A DNA stretch of 16,217 nt from JANQLU01 sp964434955 (GCA_964434955.1 CAYSXI010000122.1:1-16217), one strand, 5' to 3'; positions 1 through 8,129 are shown, counted from the first letter of the stretch. Notes: generated by a model from the letters alone, not told the origin. Translations and numbers: made by a program.

Positions 1-1
1 C

Positions 2-1699
2 AAAGTCAATCTTTTCTTGCGGAACGTCCGGCCGATGGACGTGCTCGAGAACTTAACCAAAACACATGACTTGTTTTATCGCATCGATGAAGAATCCGGG
101 ATCATCCGGATCTACACGACGGAAGAATACGAGCGGAACCTGGCAAGTTTTCGCGACGAACAAACCAAGGTCTTTACGCTGCTCTACCCCAATCCTGTCG
201 ACGTGGCCGTCGCGATTCGCGACTTGTTCGGTGACCGGGTTCAGTTGAACTTTGGGGTCGGCGACGAAGACTCGATCTTGGATTTGGTTTATCGCTTGAA
301 CCGTTTTGACTTGGTGGATAGCCGAAGTCTTGGTTTGGGATCCTTTCAAGGAAACTACGCCTATGGGAACCGACGATTCAGTAGTCTGAACGGGCTCGGT
401 GGCTTTTCGTCAAACAACTTGCGACGGCAATTTCCAAACAATCGTTTTGCGGGTTCTGCCGAGTTTCAGCCTTTGCGAGATTTGAATTCCGAGCAAATTC
501 AACAGTTGATTGACGCGTTGAAAAACAAAGAACAGGAATCACCGCCCATCGAAGACAAGGACGCAATCACCAAGCTTCTGCGAGAACGCCAGGCGACGAT
601 TTACGTCACGGTGGTTCGTCGAAACAACCAGGTGATTGTTCGTACGGGTGATGCCTCGACGATGCAGCAAATCGAAGGCTTAATTCAAAAGCTGGATGTG
701 CCGACGCCGCTTGTGTTGCTCGAAGTGAAGGTCATGTCCGTGCTCCTGGACGACCAGTTTCGCAGTGCTTTCGACTACCAGTTTTCCGATAGTGGAACGA
801 CGGCCTTGGGATTCACTACGGGAGATATCTTGCCGACGCCTTCGGATGCCTTGTCTGGCAATGCAAGGCGTTTGGCGTCGATGATTCCCGGTGGTGCGGC
901 TTTGAATCAGGGAGATTTTACGTTTCAACTGGTCTCCAACAGCTTTCGGGCTAGGATGCAATTGTTGGAAGATGATAATCGCGTCACAGTTTTGAACACA
1001 CCTCTTTTGTTGACGGCCAACAACGAAGTCAGTCGAATTTTCATCGGAGACACGATTCCGTTCACCGTCGGTTTCAACTCCCCGCAGGTCATTTCCGGCG
1101 GCAACAACAACACGACCATCGCCGGCACTCCGATCACGGAACTGCGCGATGTCGGTCAGGCGCTTTTGATCACGCCGAGTATCAACGCGGATCGCACGGT
1201 TTCACTTCGAATTGTTCAGGAAAATGCTCGCCGGGTTGTTGGTGGCGGACGTATTCCGATTTTGAATCCCAATGGCGGCATCACGAATCAGGAAGTTGAT
1301 ACGGTCAATCGAAGTACCATCAGTGGAACCATCGTCGCCAAAGACGGATTGGCTGTCGCACTGGGTGGATTGATTGAAGACGAAGTTTCCGACACGCGAG
1401 ATCAGGTGCCAATTATCGGAAAGCTCCCCGTTTTGGGAATGTTGTTCCGCCGCCAAAGTACCGGGCGTACGCGACGCGAACTGATCGTCATGATTCGTCC
1501 CTACATTTTTAACACGCCATCGGAGTCAGCCGGGCTCAGCCAGGAACTGATGCAATACTTGAGTGTTCACCCGAATGTCCACAATCAAAATGCAACGATG
1601 AATACGTTTTCGCAAGACGAAGTGTTGCGAACCGAGTTGGACAAATGCAATTTGCATCGCGAGTTTCGCTTTCACAATGTGACTCCGAGGAATTACTAG
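2..1699 (+). CDS. Secretin (GspD/PilQ-type outer-membrane channel), 5' truncated
   Basis: Outer-membrane secretin subunit of a type II secretion or type IV pilus-like system. The reading frame is open to the left edge, so the signal peptide and first N-domains lie outside. Residues are numbered from the first visible codon. Residues 1-40 (VNLFLRNVRPMDVLENL) look like the end of a short secretin/TonB-like N-domain. Residues 55-100 and 195-235 (ATIYVTVVRRNNQVIVRTG) resemble N1/N3-type ring domains. They are separated by a low-complexity Gly/Asn/Arg/Phe linker at about 105-150. Residues 235-505 are the secretin core, with LNTPLLLTANNEVSRIFIGD and the C-terminal signature AVALGGLIEDE...VPIIGKLPVLGMLF followed by ELIVMIRPYIF. 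A tail of about 60 residues follows and may hold a pilotin-binding segment (inference). A TPR lipoprotein gene follows 32 bp after the stop. GspD versus PilQ cannot be decided here. Confidence 0.93.
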   Translation, partial: KVNLFLRNVRPMDVLENLTKTHDLFYRIDEESGIIRIYTTEEYERNLASFRDEQTKVFTLLYPNPVDVAVAIRDLFGDRVQLNFGVGDEDSILDLVYRLNRFDLVDSRSLGLGSFQGNYAYGNRRFSSLNGLGGFSSNNLRRQFPNNRFAGSAEFQPLRDLNSEQIQQLIDALKNKEQESPPIEDKDAITKLLRERQATIYVTVVRRNNQVIVRTGDASTMQQIEGLIQKLDVPTPLVLLEVKVMSVLLDDQFRSAFDYQFSDSGTTALGFTTGDILPTPSDALSGNARRLASMIPGGAALNQGDFTFQLVSNSFRARMQLLEDDNRVTVLNTPLLLTANNEVSRIFIGDTIPFTVGFNSPQVISGGNNNTTIAGTPITELRDVGQALLITPSINADRTVSLRIVQENARRVVGGGRIPILNPNGGITNQEVDTVNRSTISGTIVAKDGLAVALGGLIEDEVSDTRDQVPIIGKLPVLGMLFRRQSTGRTRRELIVMIRPYIFNTPSESAGLSQELMQYLSVHPNVHNQNATMNTFSQDEVLRTELDKCNLHREFRFHNVTPRNY

Positions 1700-1731
1700 A
1701 CCCACCCCTTCGACAAGGATGTCGAGACCCA

Positions 1732-3258
1732 ATGCGTTTTCAACTATTAACCCTTTTCGTGTTGATGCTGGTCGTGCATGCCGGCTGCTCGTTTGTTGAC
1801 TCTGAAAAGACGAGTAAGGAAAAAAGTCTCGATCAAGTGGTCGACGCAGCAACCTCGGACGATTCGAAAACGCGTGGCCCCAGCCAGCAGAAAGTACGTT
1901 GGGACGGTGGCGGCGTTTTTCTTGGGCAGGCCGATAACCTGGCCTTCACTCCCAGTGACTTTCGTCAGCGGGTTTCGCAACTGCTTGGCGACGAGCGGCG
2001 TGGCGAAGCCAATTACCTGATTCATCGTTATCCCGATGTGGCGCTTTTGACTTTGCAAAGAGCCGATTTCGAAACGCAGGAATTACAAGCTCTGCAGTTT
2101 ATTGGCGCCAGCCTTGATCGAAACATGGTGCCAAACAAAAACGGAATTTGGTCCCAGTTTGTGCGGGAGTTGTCCGCCGCAACGCGGAAATCCGAAGACT
2201 TGAATCGAATGCGGCAGAAATTCTGGCAGTACCTCGAAACCAACGAACCCGACCAAGCGTTAAAGCTGGGGCTGTTGAAGCAGGTCGATCAAAAAGCGAG
2301 CCCGATGCTGAAGGTCGATTGCCTGAGGATGGAAGCCTTGGCATTGATGATGAACGGGCAAACGTCCAACGCGATTCGGCGAATCCGGTCAGCCATTGGA
2401 ATTTCCGATACGACCTTTGTTTATCTTGGCACTCACTTGCGACTGTTGCTGGGTGAATTTTATCGCCATAACAAAGAACTTGATGCTTGGCGAAAGACCT
2501 GGGAACTGGCGGTCCAAAGGCACAGTGAACTTCTTGCCAGGAAGAACGTCTTGGATCCCGAATTTTGGAACCGTGCTGCCTACCTTCGACCGGCCAAAAC
2601 GAATTGGCCGAGTGCGGCGATTCAGAATCATCGGCGTTACATGGCGAACAATGCGGTACGTCCGCACACGGCCGAATCGGTTATTTGGTGTAGCACCGGC
2701 TATCAGCATCTGGAACGCGGTGAAGGCCAGAACGCGATTTTGTCTTTCAAAAAGTCCGAATCGACGGCCCAAACTTCCGATACCCGTGATCACTTGAGGT
2801 TGCAGCAGGCGCGGGCAATGATCCTTGCCGGTCAACCCGGACCGGCTTCGGCAATTATGATGCAGCTGGTCGCGAAAGTTGAAAAGAAACAGGATCCTAA
2901 TCGGCTGGGCGATCGTTGCAAATCGATTCTTGGCTCGATGAAGCTGCAGAATGGTGGAATTGAACAGGGGCTTTCGCTGATCCAGGCATCCGTCAAATCC
3001 GTAGAACACTGGCCGCGCGATGAGCGGTTAAAGGCGCAAGCCGATTATGCATTGGCGCTTTTGATGCGTGGTCGACAAGAAGAAGGAATCCCGTTACTTT
3101 CGGAAGTTCATCGTCAGTTTTCGCATTCCGGGCATTGGCATCAGGCGCATCAATGCCTCTGGAACATGGCCAAGTTTTATGAGAAGACTGATCAAAAGGG
3201 CGAGTATCGCGAAACGCTTCAGCGCTTAGAGGAATTCGAAGACGCTGTCGCCAACTGA
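1732..3258 (+). CDS. TPR-repeat lipoprotein, probable envelope protein
   Basis: A 508-residue protein. The start at ATG 1732 is preferred over in-frame upstream codons inside the secretin gene because it opens a typical export signal: MRFQ, a hydrophobic run LLTLFVLMLVV, then HAGC. Cys19 is a likely lipidation site, although His at -3 makes the lipobox atypical. An AAGGA at 1715-1719 sits 12 nt upstream, slightly far. After an Asp/Ser/Lys-rich linker the rest is helical with TPR-like pairs, for example AESVIWCSTGYQHLERGEGQNAILSFKKSE and a C-terminal HWHQAHQCLWNMAKFYEKTDQKGEYRETLQRLEEF. No catalytic motif is visible. The position 32 bp after the secretin stop suggests co-transcription and a role as an accessory, pilotin or scaffold of that channel (inference). 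A free-standing TPR lipoprotein is the alternative. Confidence 0.85.
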   Translation: MRFQLLTLFVLMLVVHAGCSFVDSEKTSKEKSLDQVVDAATSDDSKTRGPSQQKVRWDGGGVFLGQADNLAFTPSDFRQRVSQLLGDERRGEANYLIHRYPDVALLTLQRADFETQELQALQFIGASLDRNMVPNKNGIWSQFVRELSAATRKSEDLNRMRQKFWQYLETNEPDQALKLGLLKQVDQKASPMLKVDCLRMEALALMMNGQTSNAIRRIRSAIGISDTTFVYLGTHLRLLLGEFYRHNKELDAWRKTWELAVQRHSELLARKNVLDPEFWNRAAYLRPAKTNWPSAAIQNHRRYMANNAVRPHTAESVIWCSTGYQHLERGEGQNAILSFKKSESTAQTSDTRDHLRLQQARAMILAGQPGPASAIMMQLVAKVEKKQDPNRLGDRCKSILGSMKLQNGGIEQGLSLIQASVKSVEHWPRDERLKAQADYALALLMRGRQEEGIPLLSEVHRQFSHSGHWHQAHQCLWNMAKFYEKTDQKGEYRETLQRLEEFEDAVAN

Positions 3259-3272
3259 GATTCGAAAGCGCT

Positions 3273-4007
3273 GTGAATTCTTCGGAAAATACTGAGTCAC
3301 CAAAAGCCCTGGACATTCTGCTGCATGACGGGCCATGCATTTTCATCAACAAACCTGGTGGGCTTCTGACCCAGGGGCCTCCCGGGATCGATAGCCTTGA
3401 AAACCGCGTACGACGCTACACCAAAGAGCGCGAAGGAATCGAAGGAAATATCTACATGGGCGTCCCGCACCGGCTGGATCGTCCTGTCGCCGGCGTCATT
3501 GTCTTTGGACGTCATCAACGTGCGACCCAGCGAATCGCGGCTCAGTTTGAACACCGTCAGGTTCGCAAGAAATACTGGGCCGTGGTGGACGGATTGGTGG
3601 AACCCGATGAAGGGACTTGGACGGACTTCATGCGGAAAGTGCCGGATCGGGCGATTTCGGAAATTACCGAGTCGGGCCAGCCCAAGGCGCAATTGGCCGT
3701 GCTGGACTTCAAAGTCCTTTCCAGGGCAGAATCACGGACTTGGCTGGAGATCGAATTGCAAACGGGCCGAACGCATCAAATACGATTGCAAGCCGCCTCG
3801 CGCGGTTTCCCCATTGTCGGTGACGAATTGTATGGCAGCGCGACGAGCTTTGGTCCGCAGACCATCGACATGAGAGCGCGTTGGATTGCTTTGTTGGCCC
3901 GCCGGTTGAAAATTCGTCATCCGATGGAAGATCGAATGGTGGAGGTCGTTGCCCCCGTGCCTGAATGCTGGAGAGAACTGGCGGGGTTCGATTTCCCGGC
4001 GAAGTGA
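3273..4007 (+). CDS. RluA-family RNA pseudouridine synthase
   Basis: Isomerises uridine to pseudouridine in rRNA or tRNA in the cytoplasm. The 244-residue protein carries the RluA signature HRLDR at residues 66-70 (Asp69 is the expected nucleophile), the conserved INKPGGLLTQG near 25-35, GRTHQIRLQA at 165-174 and IVGDELYG at 181-188. There is no N-terminal S4 domain, as in the short RluA/TruC-like members. The start is taken as GTG 3273 because no ATG lies between the upstream stop and the conserved core; the ribosome site is poor, so the exact start is uncertain. It begins 14 bp after the TPR lipoprotein stop and is probably in the same transcript, without an obvious functional link. The target site cannot be named from sequence. 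Confidence 0.93.
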   Translation: MNSSENTESPKALDILLHDGPCIFINKPGGLLTQGPPGIDSLENRVRRYTKEREGIEGNIYMGVPHRLDRPVAGVIVFGRHQRATQRIAAQFEHRQVRKKYWAVVDGLVEPDEGTWTDFMRKVPDRAISEITESGQPKAQLAVLDFKVLSRAESRTWLEIELQTGRTHQIRLQAASRGFPIVGDELYGSATSFGPQTIDMRARWIALLARRLKIRHPMEDRMVEVVAPVPECWRELAGFDFPAK

Positions 4008-4057
4008 AAAGGCGTGAATTGCGATTTCACAGCGGCAGGCCAAGTCCGAGCGCCGAA

Positions 4058-5773
4058 TCAACTGGATATTTTGTTGCGGCGTTTTTCGAGGGATTCCATC
4101 GCAAATCGAGAACGCCTCAAGTGGAAATAGAGAACCAGGCCAAGTGTGATGATCGCGAGGCTAAAAACAACGGCGCTAAAAGCGCTGACAGGGGGCAGGG
4201 TTTCAATCGCGGAAAAATTATTGCGAATAATCAGCGATAGATAGGCCAGGACGCAGAGAACGGTCACGTAAATCAGCAGATCGATGCGCATTCGAAGCGA
4301 AGCCAAGGCCACGATTGGTAACAGGAGGATCGCAAATTCGCTTTTGGCGCCGCCCAGGTCAGGCATCGTCCAAAGAACAAGGCTCAACATGATGACGTCC
4401 ATCGTCGACCACAAATAAAGCAGTAGCCGTCGCCCGCCGTAATAAAGCAGGCCGCGTTGAAAGCCCCAGGCACCCGCTGACCAGGCGACCGAAATGATGA
4501 TTGACTTGATGTGAGTCGACAGCGGGATTTGACCGGGTGACAAGATGTAGAAATACAAAAGGTGCCAACCAAAGAAAAGAAAAATTCCCGCCCAGGTGAC
4601 GGCGAGTCCCGGTTGTTGTCGTGCCCATCGGAAAACGCGTTGGATTTGATTGAGCCCTTTGGCTTGGATGGGTTCGCCTTCCAGGTAGGCGCGCAGGTCA
4701 TCCGCCAATTCACCCGCGTTCCGATAGCGCTTTTCGGGATCCTTCTCGACGCATTTGGAAACGATCGTGTCCAGATCTCTTGCAATCTTTCCGTCAAAAA
4801 ATTTGGCCGGAACAACGTCGTGATCGCGTATCAACTGAATGACACCCGCAAGGTTGACGTTTCTTGCCAGGATTGGCGGCCGGCCCGTCAGAATGTGATA
4901 GAGGATAGCGCCCAGCGAATAAACGTCGGCAGCGGTTGTCGTGTTGAGAGAATCGCCAAAGGCTTGTTCCGGCGGCATGTAACCGGGAGTTCCCATGACG
5001 TCGCCGGTGGCCGTCAACGTGGAATCCTGGTGCAAGTTCCGCGCCAGGCCGAAGTCCGTGACTTTTGCACGTCCGCGTTGGTCCACCAAAATGTTCGAGG
5101 GTTTCAGGTCGCGGTGAACAATCCCGCTTTCATGGCAATGGCTAACGGCATCGCAGACTTCCAGCATCAGTTGGAGAAGACGTTCTCGCTCCCACGTTTG
5201 GGACTTGATGATTTCATCGAGTCCCTGTCCATCGACGAACTGCATGGAGTAAAAGTGGGTGCCTTTTTCGCTTCCCACTTCATAGACCGGGACGATTCCA
5301 TCATGATCCAGATTGGCGGCGGCCTGCGACTCATTGAAAAACCGCTTGATGTCAGACTCGGAGGCGAGTTGACCTGCTCGAATCGTCTTAAGAGCAACCA
5401 CGCGATCCGGCTGGTTTTGCTTGGCCTTGAACACCACTCCCATCGCGCCACGTCCGATCTCTTCAAGTAACTCGAAGTGTCCGAGCCGCTTCGTGGACTT
5501 TGTTTTTGTCGGAGCGATCGTCTTCTGGTCTTCGAGACGTGAGGAAGTAGCGCCTAGGGTATCGGGAATCTCAAGTTCAGGGATTCCGGCAACCCCAATC
5601 TCTTTTGAATCTTCGTCAAAATTCGCATCCTGAGAAATCATCTGTTGAATGAAATTCCGCAACTTCGAATCGTCGCCGACTTTGTCGCGGAGCCATTCGT
5701 CGTGTTGTTCGACCGGGAGTGCAACGATTTCTGAAAACAGATCCGTGGCCCGGGCGTATTCTTCCGGCGTCAT
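4058..5773 (-). CDS. Membrane-bound Ser/Thr protein kinase with polytopic C-terminal domain
   Basis: Hanks-type kinase of 571 residues. Residues 1-60 form a helical N-terminal region (MTPEEYARATDLFSEIVAL...) of the kind seen in planctomycete kinases. The kinase domain spans about 100-365 and is complete: glycine loop GRGAMG 107-112, VALKT with Lys129, HRDLKPSN 220-227 (Asp222 catalytic), DFG 240-242, GTPGYMPPE 261-269. From about 388 the protein becomes strongly hydrophobic with roughly six membrane helices (about 390-411, 423-440, 455-470, 479-492, 497-516, 530-551), ending in a short basic tail. No PASTA, WD40 or TPR sensor is visible, so the membrane bundle may sense or anchor (inference). 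It starts 18 bp after the stop of the ECF sigma gene and is probably translated from the same mRNA. It may phosphorylate that sigma factor, as proposed for kinase-linked ECF groups. Confidence 0.95.
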   Translation of the reverse strand: MTPEEYARATDLFSEIVALPVEQHDEWLRDKVGDDSKLRNFIQQMISQDANFDEDSKEIGVAGIPELEIPDTLGATSSRLEDQKTIAPTKTKSTKRLGHFELLEEIGRGAMGVVFKAKQNQPDRVVALKTIRAGQLASESDIKRFFNESQAAANLDHDGIVPVYEVGSEKGTHFYSMQFVDGQGLDEIIKSQTWERERLLQLMLEVCDAVSHCHESGIVHRDLKPSNILVDQRGRAKVTDFGLARNLHQDSTLTATGDVMGTPGYMPPEQAFGDSLNTTTAADVYSLGAILYHILTGRPPILARNVNLAGVIQLIRDHDVVPAKFFDGKIARDLDTIVSKCVEKDPEKRYRNAGELADDLRAYLEGEPIQAKGLNQIQRVFRWARQQPGLAVTWAGIFLFFGWHLLYFYILSPGQIPLSTHIKSIIISVAWSAGAWGFQRGLLYYGGRRLLLYLWSTMDVIMLSLVLWTMPDLGGAKSEFAILLLPIVALASLRMRIDLLIYVTVLCVLAYLSLIIRNNFSAIETLPPVSAFSAVVFSLAIITLGLVLYFHLRRSRFAMESLEKRRNKISS

Positions 5774-5791
5774 CAGATTTACGGGTGCAGA

Positions 5792-6358
5792 TTACTGGTT
5801 GGATTCCATTTCGACGGTCAGCCACGCTCGTGCAGCGCGCCAATCGTTCTTGATGGTGGCTGTCGATACGTCGAGTGAGTGAGCGACTTCTTCGATACTC
5901 ATTCCGCCAAAGACGCGCATCTCAACGATTCGCGCGTGCCGCGGGTTGAGAGTATCGAGTTTCTTAAGGATGTCGTCCAAAGCGACAATTTCATATGGAT
6001 TGTCGCCCTCGTTCCCAGAAATTGGGGTGGCGCTGATTGATACACGGCTGAAATCCCGGCCGCGTTTGACCGCGGACTTGGCGCGCGCATGATCGACCAG
6101 GATCCGACGCATGATATTGGACGCGATGGCGCGGAAGTGGGCCGTGTTTTGCCACTCGGTGTTACGTTGGTCCAGCAATTTGATGAAGGCTTCGTGAACC
6201 AGTGCGGTGGGCTGCAGACTATGATCGTTTCGCTCGCGAACAAGATGTTTTTGAGCGATTTCGCGAAGTTGATCATAAACCAGTTCAAGCAACTTTTCAG
6301 TTGACTCTTCGGAGCCGGCCAGCGATTGGTCGAATAATTCTTGAGCGTCGTTGGACAT
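5792..6358 (-). CDS. ECF-type RNA polymerase sigma factor (Sigma70_ECF, kinase-associated)
   Basis: Alternative sigma factor of 188 residues. Region 2 includes the typical LQPTALVHEAFIKLL at residues 48-62 and HFRAIASNIMRRILVDHARAK at 74-94. Region 4 is a helix-turn-helix at about 152-178 (GGMSIEEVAHSLDVSTATIKNDWRAARAWL). These match the planctomycete-rich ECF family that pairs with Ser/Thr kinases. ATG 6358 is chosen because it gives the usual family length. A longer frame from ATG 6466 would add 36 unconserved-looking residues, and that ATG overlaps a candidate -10 element (6465-6470). No clear Shine-Dalgarno precedes 6358. The kinase gene follows 18 bp downstream and no anti-sigma gene is visible, so control by phosphorylation is plausible (inference). 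Confidence 0.93.
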   Translation of the reverse strand: MSNDAQELFDQSLAGSEESTEKLLELVYDQLREIAQKHLVRERNDHSLQPTALVHEAFIKLLDQRNTEWQNTAHFRAIASNIMRRILVDHARAKSAVKRGRDFSRVSISATPISGNEGDNPYEIVALDDILKKLDTLNPRHARIVEMRVFGGMSIEEVAHSLDVSTATIKNDWRAARAWLTVEMESNQ

Positions 6359-6399
6359 TGCTCTGATACCAGAACTTTCATGATCGGATTGAGCCTTTG

Positions 6400-6417
6400 G
6401 TGCAACAACGGTTGCAC
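6400..6417. repeat. Perfect 7-bp inverted repeat upstream of the ECF sigma gene
   Basis: GTGCAAC and GTTGCAC are separated by AACG. The dyad lies 42 bp upstream of the preferred sigma start and downstream of a candidate promoter. It could be an operator for a dimeric regulator or a small leader hairpin. The symmetry is visible in the sequence; the function is inference. Confidence 0.45.
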
Positions 6418-6464
6418 GAAGTTCAATCGTCTCTGATTTTTGTTGGTGATTGTTCAAACACAGC

Positions 6465-6473
6465 ATAATACCA
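6465..6473 (-). promoter_or_regulatory. Candidate extended -10 promoter for the sigma/kinase unit
   Basis: On the minus strand the bases read TGG-TATTAT, an extended -10 element with five of six matches to TATAAT. No convincing -35 sits 17 bp upstream. Transcription would start near 6458, giving a leader of about 100 nt that contains the inverted repeat at 6400-6417. This would exclude the longer sigma reading frame. Planctomycete promoters are poorly defined, so confidence is low. Confidence 0.3.
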
Positions 6474-6600
6474 ATCTCTTATGTCTGATATCCTTAGGGA
6501 GTTCAAAGCGCTGCGGATTCAAAGCTTTCGCTCGGATAATACGCTTTAACGCTTGATTTTAAGTTAACGCGATCAAATGAAGGAAAATGGATAAACAAAC

Positions 6601-7404
6601 ATGAGGACGTCTTGGAATTTTTGGTCGGTATTTTTGGTTACCGGTTTGGTCATTTGTAATTGCCTGTTTGCGCAACAGGGTGACGAAAAAACTCAGGAAT
6701 CGGACCTGGACCGGCAACTGAAGATGGCAAAAGGCCTCGACGAGGGTGACAAGCTTCTCGGCAAAGGGGAATATGCGAAAGCCGCCAAAGTGTTTTCCGA
6801 ACTCTACAAGGCATTTCCCAAAAGGCACGCTTTGTTGATGTATCGGGCGCGAGCGTATTTTTGCGAAGGGAAAATCAAGGACGCGATCGCCGATTACGAC
6901 GTCATTATCAAGCATGAAGAATCTTCGAAACCCTATTTGTGGCAGCGAGGATTAGCGCTTTATTACGCGAGTGAATTCGAGAAAGGCGTCGAGCAATTTG
7001 AGTCGCATCAAACTGTCAACACAAATGATGTTGAAAATGCGGCATGGCATTTCCTTTGCGTTGCGAGAAAAGATGGACTCGAAGAAGCAAGAAAGAAGTT
7101 GATCCCAATCGAAGGTGATACTCGCGTCCCGATGGCAGAAGTGCATAAACTATTCGCCGGCAAGGCGACGCAGCAAGAAGTGTTGGACACGGCCAAAAAG
7201 GCCAAGTCAAAGTCGGCTGAGTACTACGCGCATCTCTACATCGGCTTGTACTTGGAAGCGAAGGGCGAGAAGAAAGAGGCGCTTCGACAAATGGAATTGG
7301 CCAAAGCCGTGAACCCCTACAAGGCTGACGTGTTGATGGGGCAAATTGCGAATATTCATTTGATGTTGCGAAAAAACGACAAGCCCAAGCAGGGTGCGAA
7401 ATAA
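6601..7404 (+). CDS. Exported TPR protein, NlpI-like
   Basis: A 267-residue protein with an N-terminal signal: MRTSWNF, then hydrophobic WSVFLVTGLVICNCLFA, with probable cleavage before QQGDEK near residue 25. TPR units are visible at about 45-75 (GDKLLGKGEYAKAAKVFSELYKAFP), 76-110 (LLMYRARAYFCEGKIKDAIADYDVII) and 112-140, with a further C-terminal pair around 207-240 (EYYAHLYIGLYLEAKGEKKEALRQMELAKAV). The central ENAAWHFLCVARKDGLEEA...RVPMAEVHKLFAG segment resembles NlpI-like planctomycete proteins as I remember them. An AAGGA at 6580-6584 lies 16 nt upstream, a weak ribosome site. It probably acts as a periplasmic or membrane-associated scaffold. It is divergent from the sigma gene, with 242 bp between the starts. 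Confidence 0.85.
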   Translation: MRTSWNFWSVFLVTGLVICNCLFAQQGDEKTQESDLDRQLKMAKGLDEGDKLLGKGEYAKAAKVFSELYKAFPKRHALLMYRARAYFCEGKIKDAIADYDVIIKHEESSKPYLWQRGLALYYASEFEKGVEQFESHQTVNTNDVENAAWHFLCVARKDGLEEARKKLIPIEGDTRVPMAEVHKLFAGKATQQEVLDTAKKAKSKSAEYYAHLYIGLYLEAKGEKKEALRQMELAKAVNPYKADVLMGQIANIHLMLRKNDKPKQGAK

Positions 7405-7463
7405 TTTCCAATACGTGTCGCAAAAGCAACCTTTCGAGATCGAATTGCGGACGCTCGTTTGTT

Positions 7464-7479
7464 TTCGGCGACTGCCGAA
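7464..7479. repeat. Short intergenic hairpin
   Basis: TTCGGC and GCCGAA enclose the loop GACT, a perfect 6-bp stem in the gap between the NlpI-like gene and the small membrane protein. It is not followed by a T-run on either strand, so it is not a standard intrinsic terminator. The rest of 7405-7660 shows no convincing gene or promoter. Confidence 0.3.
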
Positions 7480-7660
7480 TGTGTCAGTTAGTGCGGTGGG
7501 TGGCGTTACTGCTAATTTTGCGTTCTTCCACACACTGCAATTGGGTGATTTCCTGGTTGTCGTTTCCATTCGAGGTTTTCATTGAGCTAAGTTAATTGTG
7601 GTTGAATGAACACGAGATTCATTAGGGCAGTTTTGACACTCGTATTTGAACGTCGAAAAG

Positions 7661-8011
7661 ATGATGTCATTCATTTCATTTCCGATTCCGTACACATCCG
7701 CTGCCATTCTTTGGGCAACGTCATTGCTTTGGGCGGTATTCGGAGTCAACACAATTGACTTTGGAATTCACGTTTATTGTGCAGTCGGCACGACCATCGC
7801 TTTCTTCGCCTTGAACGGCATTGTTGCCTTGAACCTTGAGGAACTGGGGCTCAAACCACAGCCGAAAACGAAGAAAAAGGCGAAGAAAAAAGATGTGTCC
7901 GAGTTCCAGCAAAAACTGGCCGAGCATCGTGAGCAAACGACGGTGCGAACGCGACGCGACAACCGCCCGGTCGGCTGCGACTACTCCACAGGCGAACTGC
8001 AACGCCATTGA
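7661..8011 (+). CDS. Small two-helix membrane protein, unknown function
   Basis: I do not recognise this gene. The 116-residue product has two membrane segments at about residues 10-29 (PYTSAAILWATSLLWAVFG) and 36-58 (IHVYCAVGTTIAFFALNGIVALN). A charged tail follows with a lysine cluster KPQPKTKKKAKKKDVSEF at 65-82 and an Arg/Gln-rich end. By the positive-inside rule the Lys-rich tail should be cytoplasmic, and so should the short N-terminus. Two consecutive ATG codons at 7661 and 7664 are the likely start, with GAAAAG directly before them; a TTG at 7646 would add five residues. It is flanked by non-coding DNA on both sides and appears to be a single gene. No catalytic motif is visible. Confidence 0.6.
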   Translation: MMSFISFPIPYTSAAILWATSLLWAVFGVNTIDFGIHVYCAVGTTIAFFALNGIVALNLEELGLKPQPKTKKKAKKKDVSEFQQKLAEHREQTTVRTRRDNRPVGCDYSTGELQRH

Positions 8012-8099
8012 AATCACCGCAATGATGTGCCGCATTTTCTCTGGCCGGCATATTTGACGGACTGCCAATTCCTTTCCGCAACCTGCTTCCCAAATTGGT

Positions 8100-8129
8100 T
8101 TGACCCGAAGCGTGAAAAACGGGTAAAAT
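8100..8129 (+). promoter_or_regulatory. Candidate sigma70-type promoter for the exported Gly/Asn-rich protein
   Basis: TTGACC at 8100-8105 and TAAAAT at 8124-8129 each match five of six consensus bases and are 18 bp apart. Transcription would start near 8136, giving a leader of about 66 nt that contains the hairpin at 8150-8166. This is the best promoter candidate I found in the window. Confidence 0.5.

Noticed and set aside
2389..3009. 206-codon open frame on the minus strand
   Set aside because: It is antisense to the TPR lipoprotein and has no domain-like features.
4004..4030. Terminator between the convergent pseudouridine synthase and kinase genes
   Set aside because: GTGAAA and TTTCAC can pair over 6 bp, but the loop is long, the stem AT-rich and no T-run follows.
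4562..5470. 302-codon open frame on the plus strand
   Set aside because: It is antisense to the kinase domain with all its Hanks motifs; the antisense product looks like a codon-bias artefact.
6535..6540. -10 element (GATAAT) for the NlpI-like TPR gene
   Set aside because: No acceptable -35 hexamer lies 16-18 bp upstream and there is no TG extension, so the match could be chance.
7394..7585. 63-codon open frame after the NlpI-like gene
   Set aside because: It overlaps the preceding stop, has no ribosome site of note and no recognisable product; an overlapping minus-strand frame is equally long.
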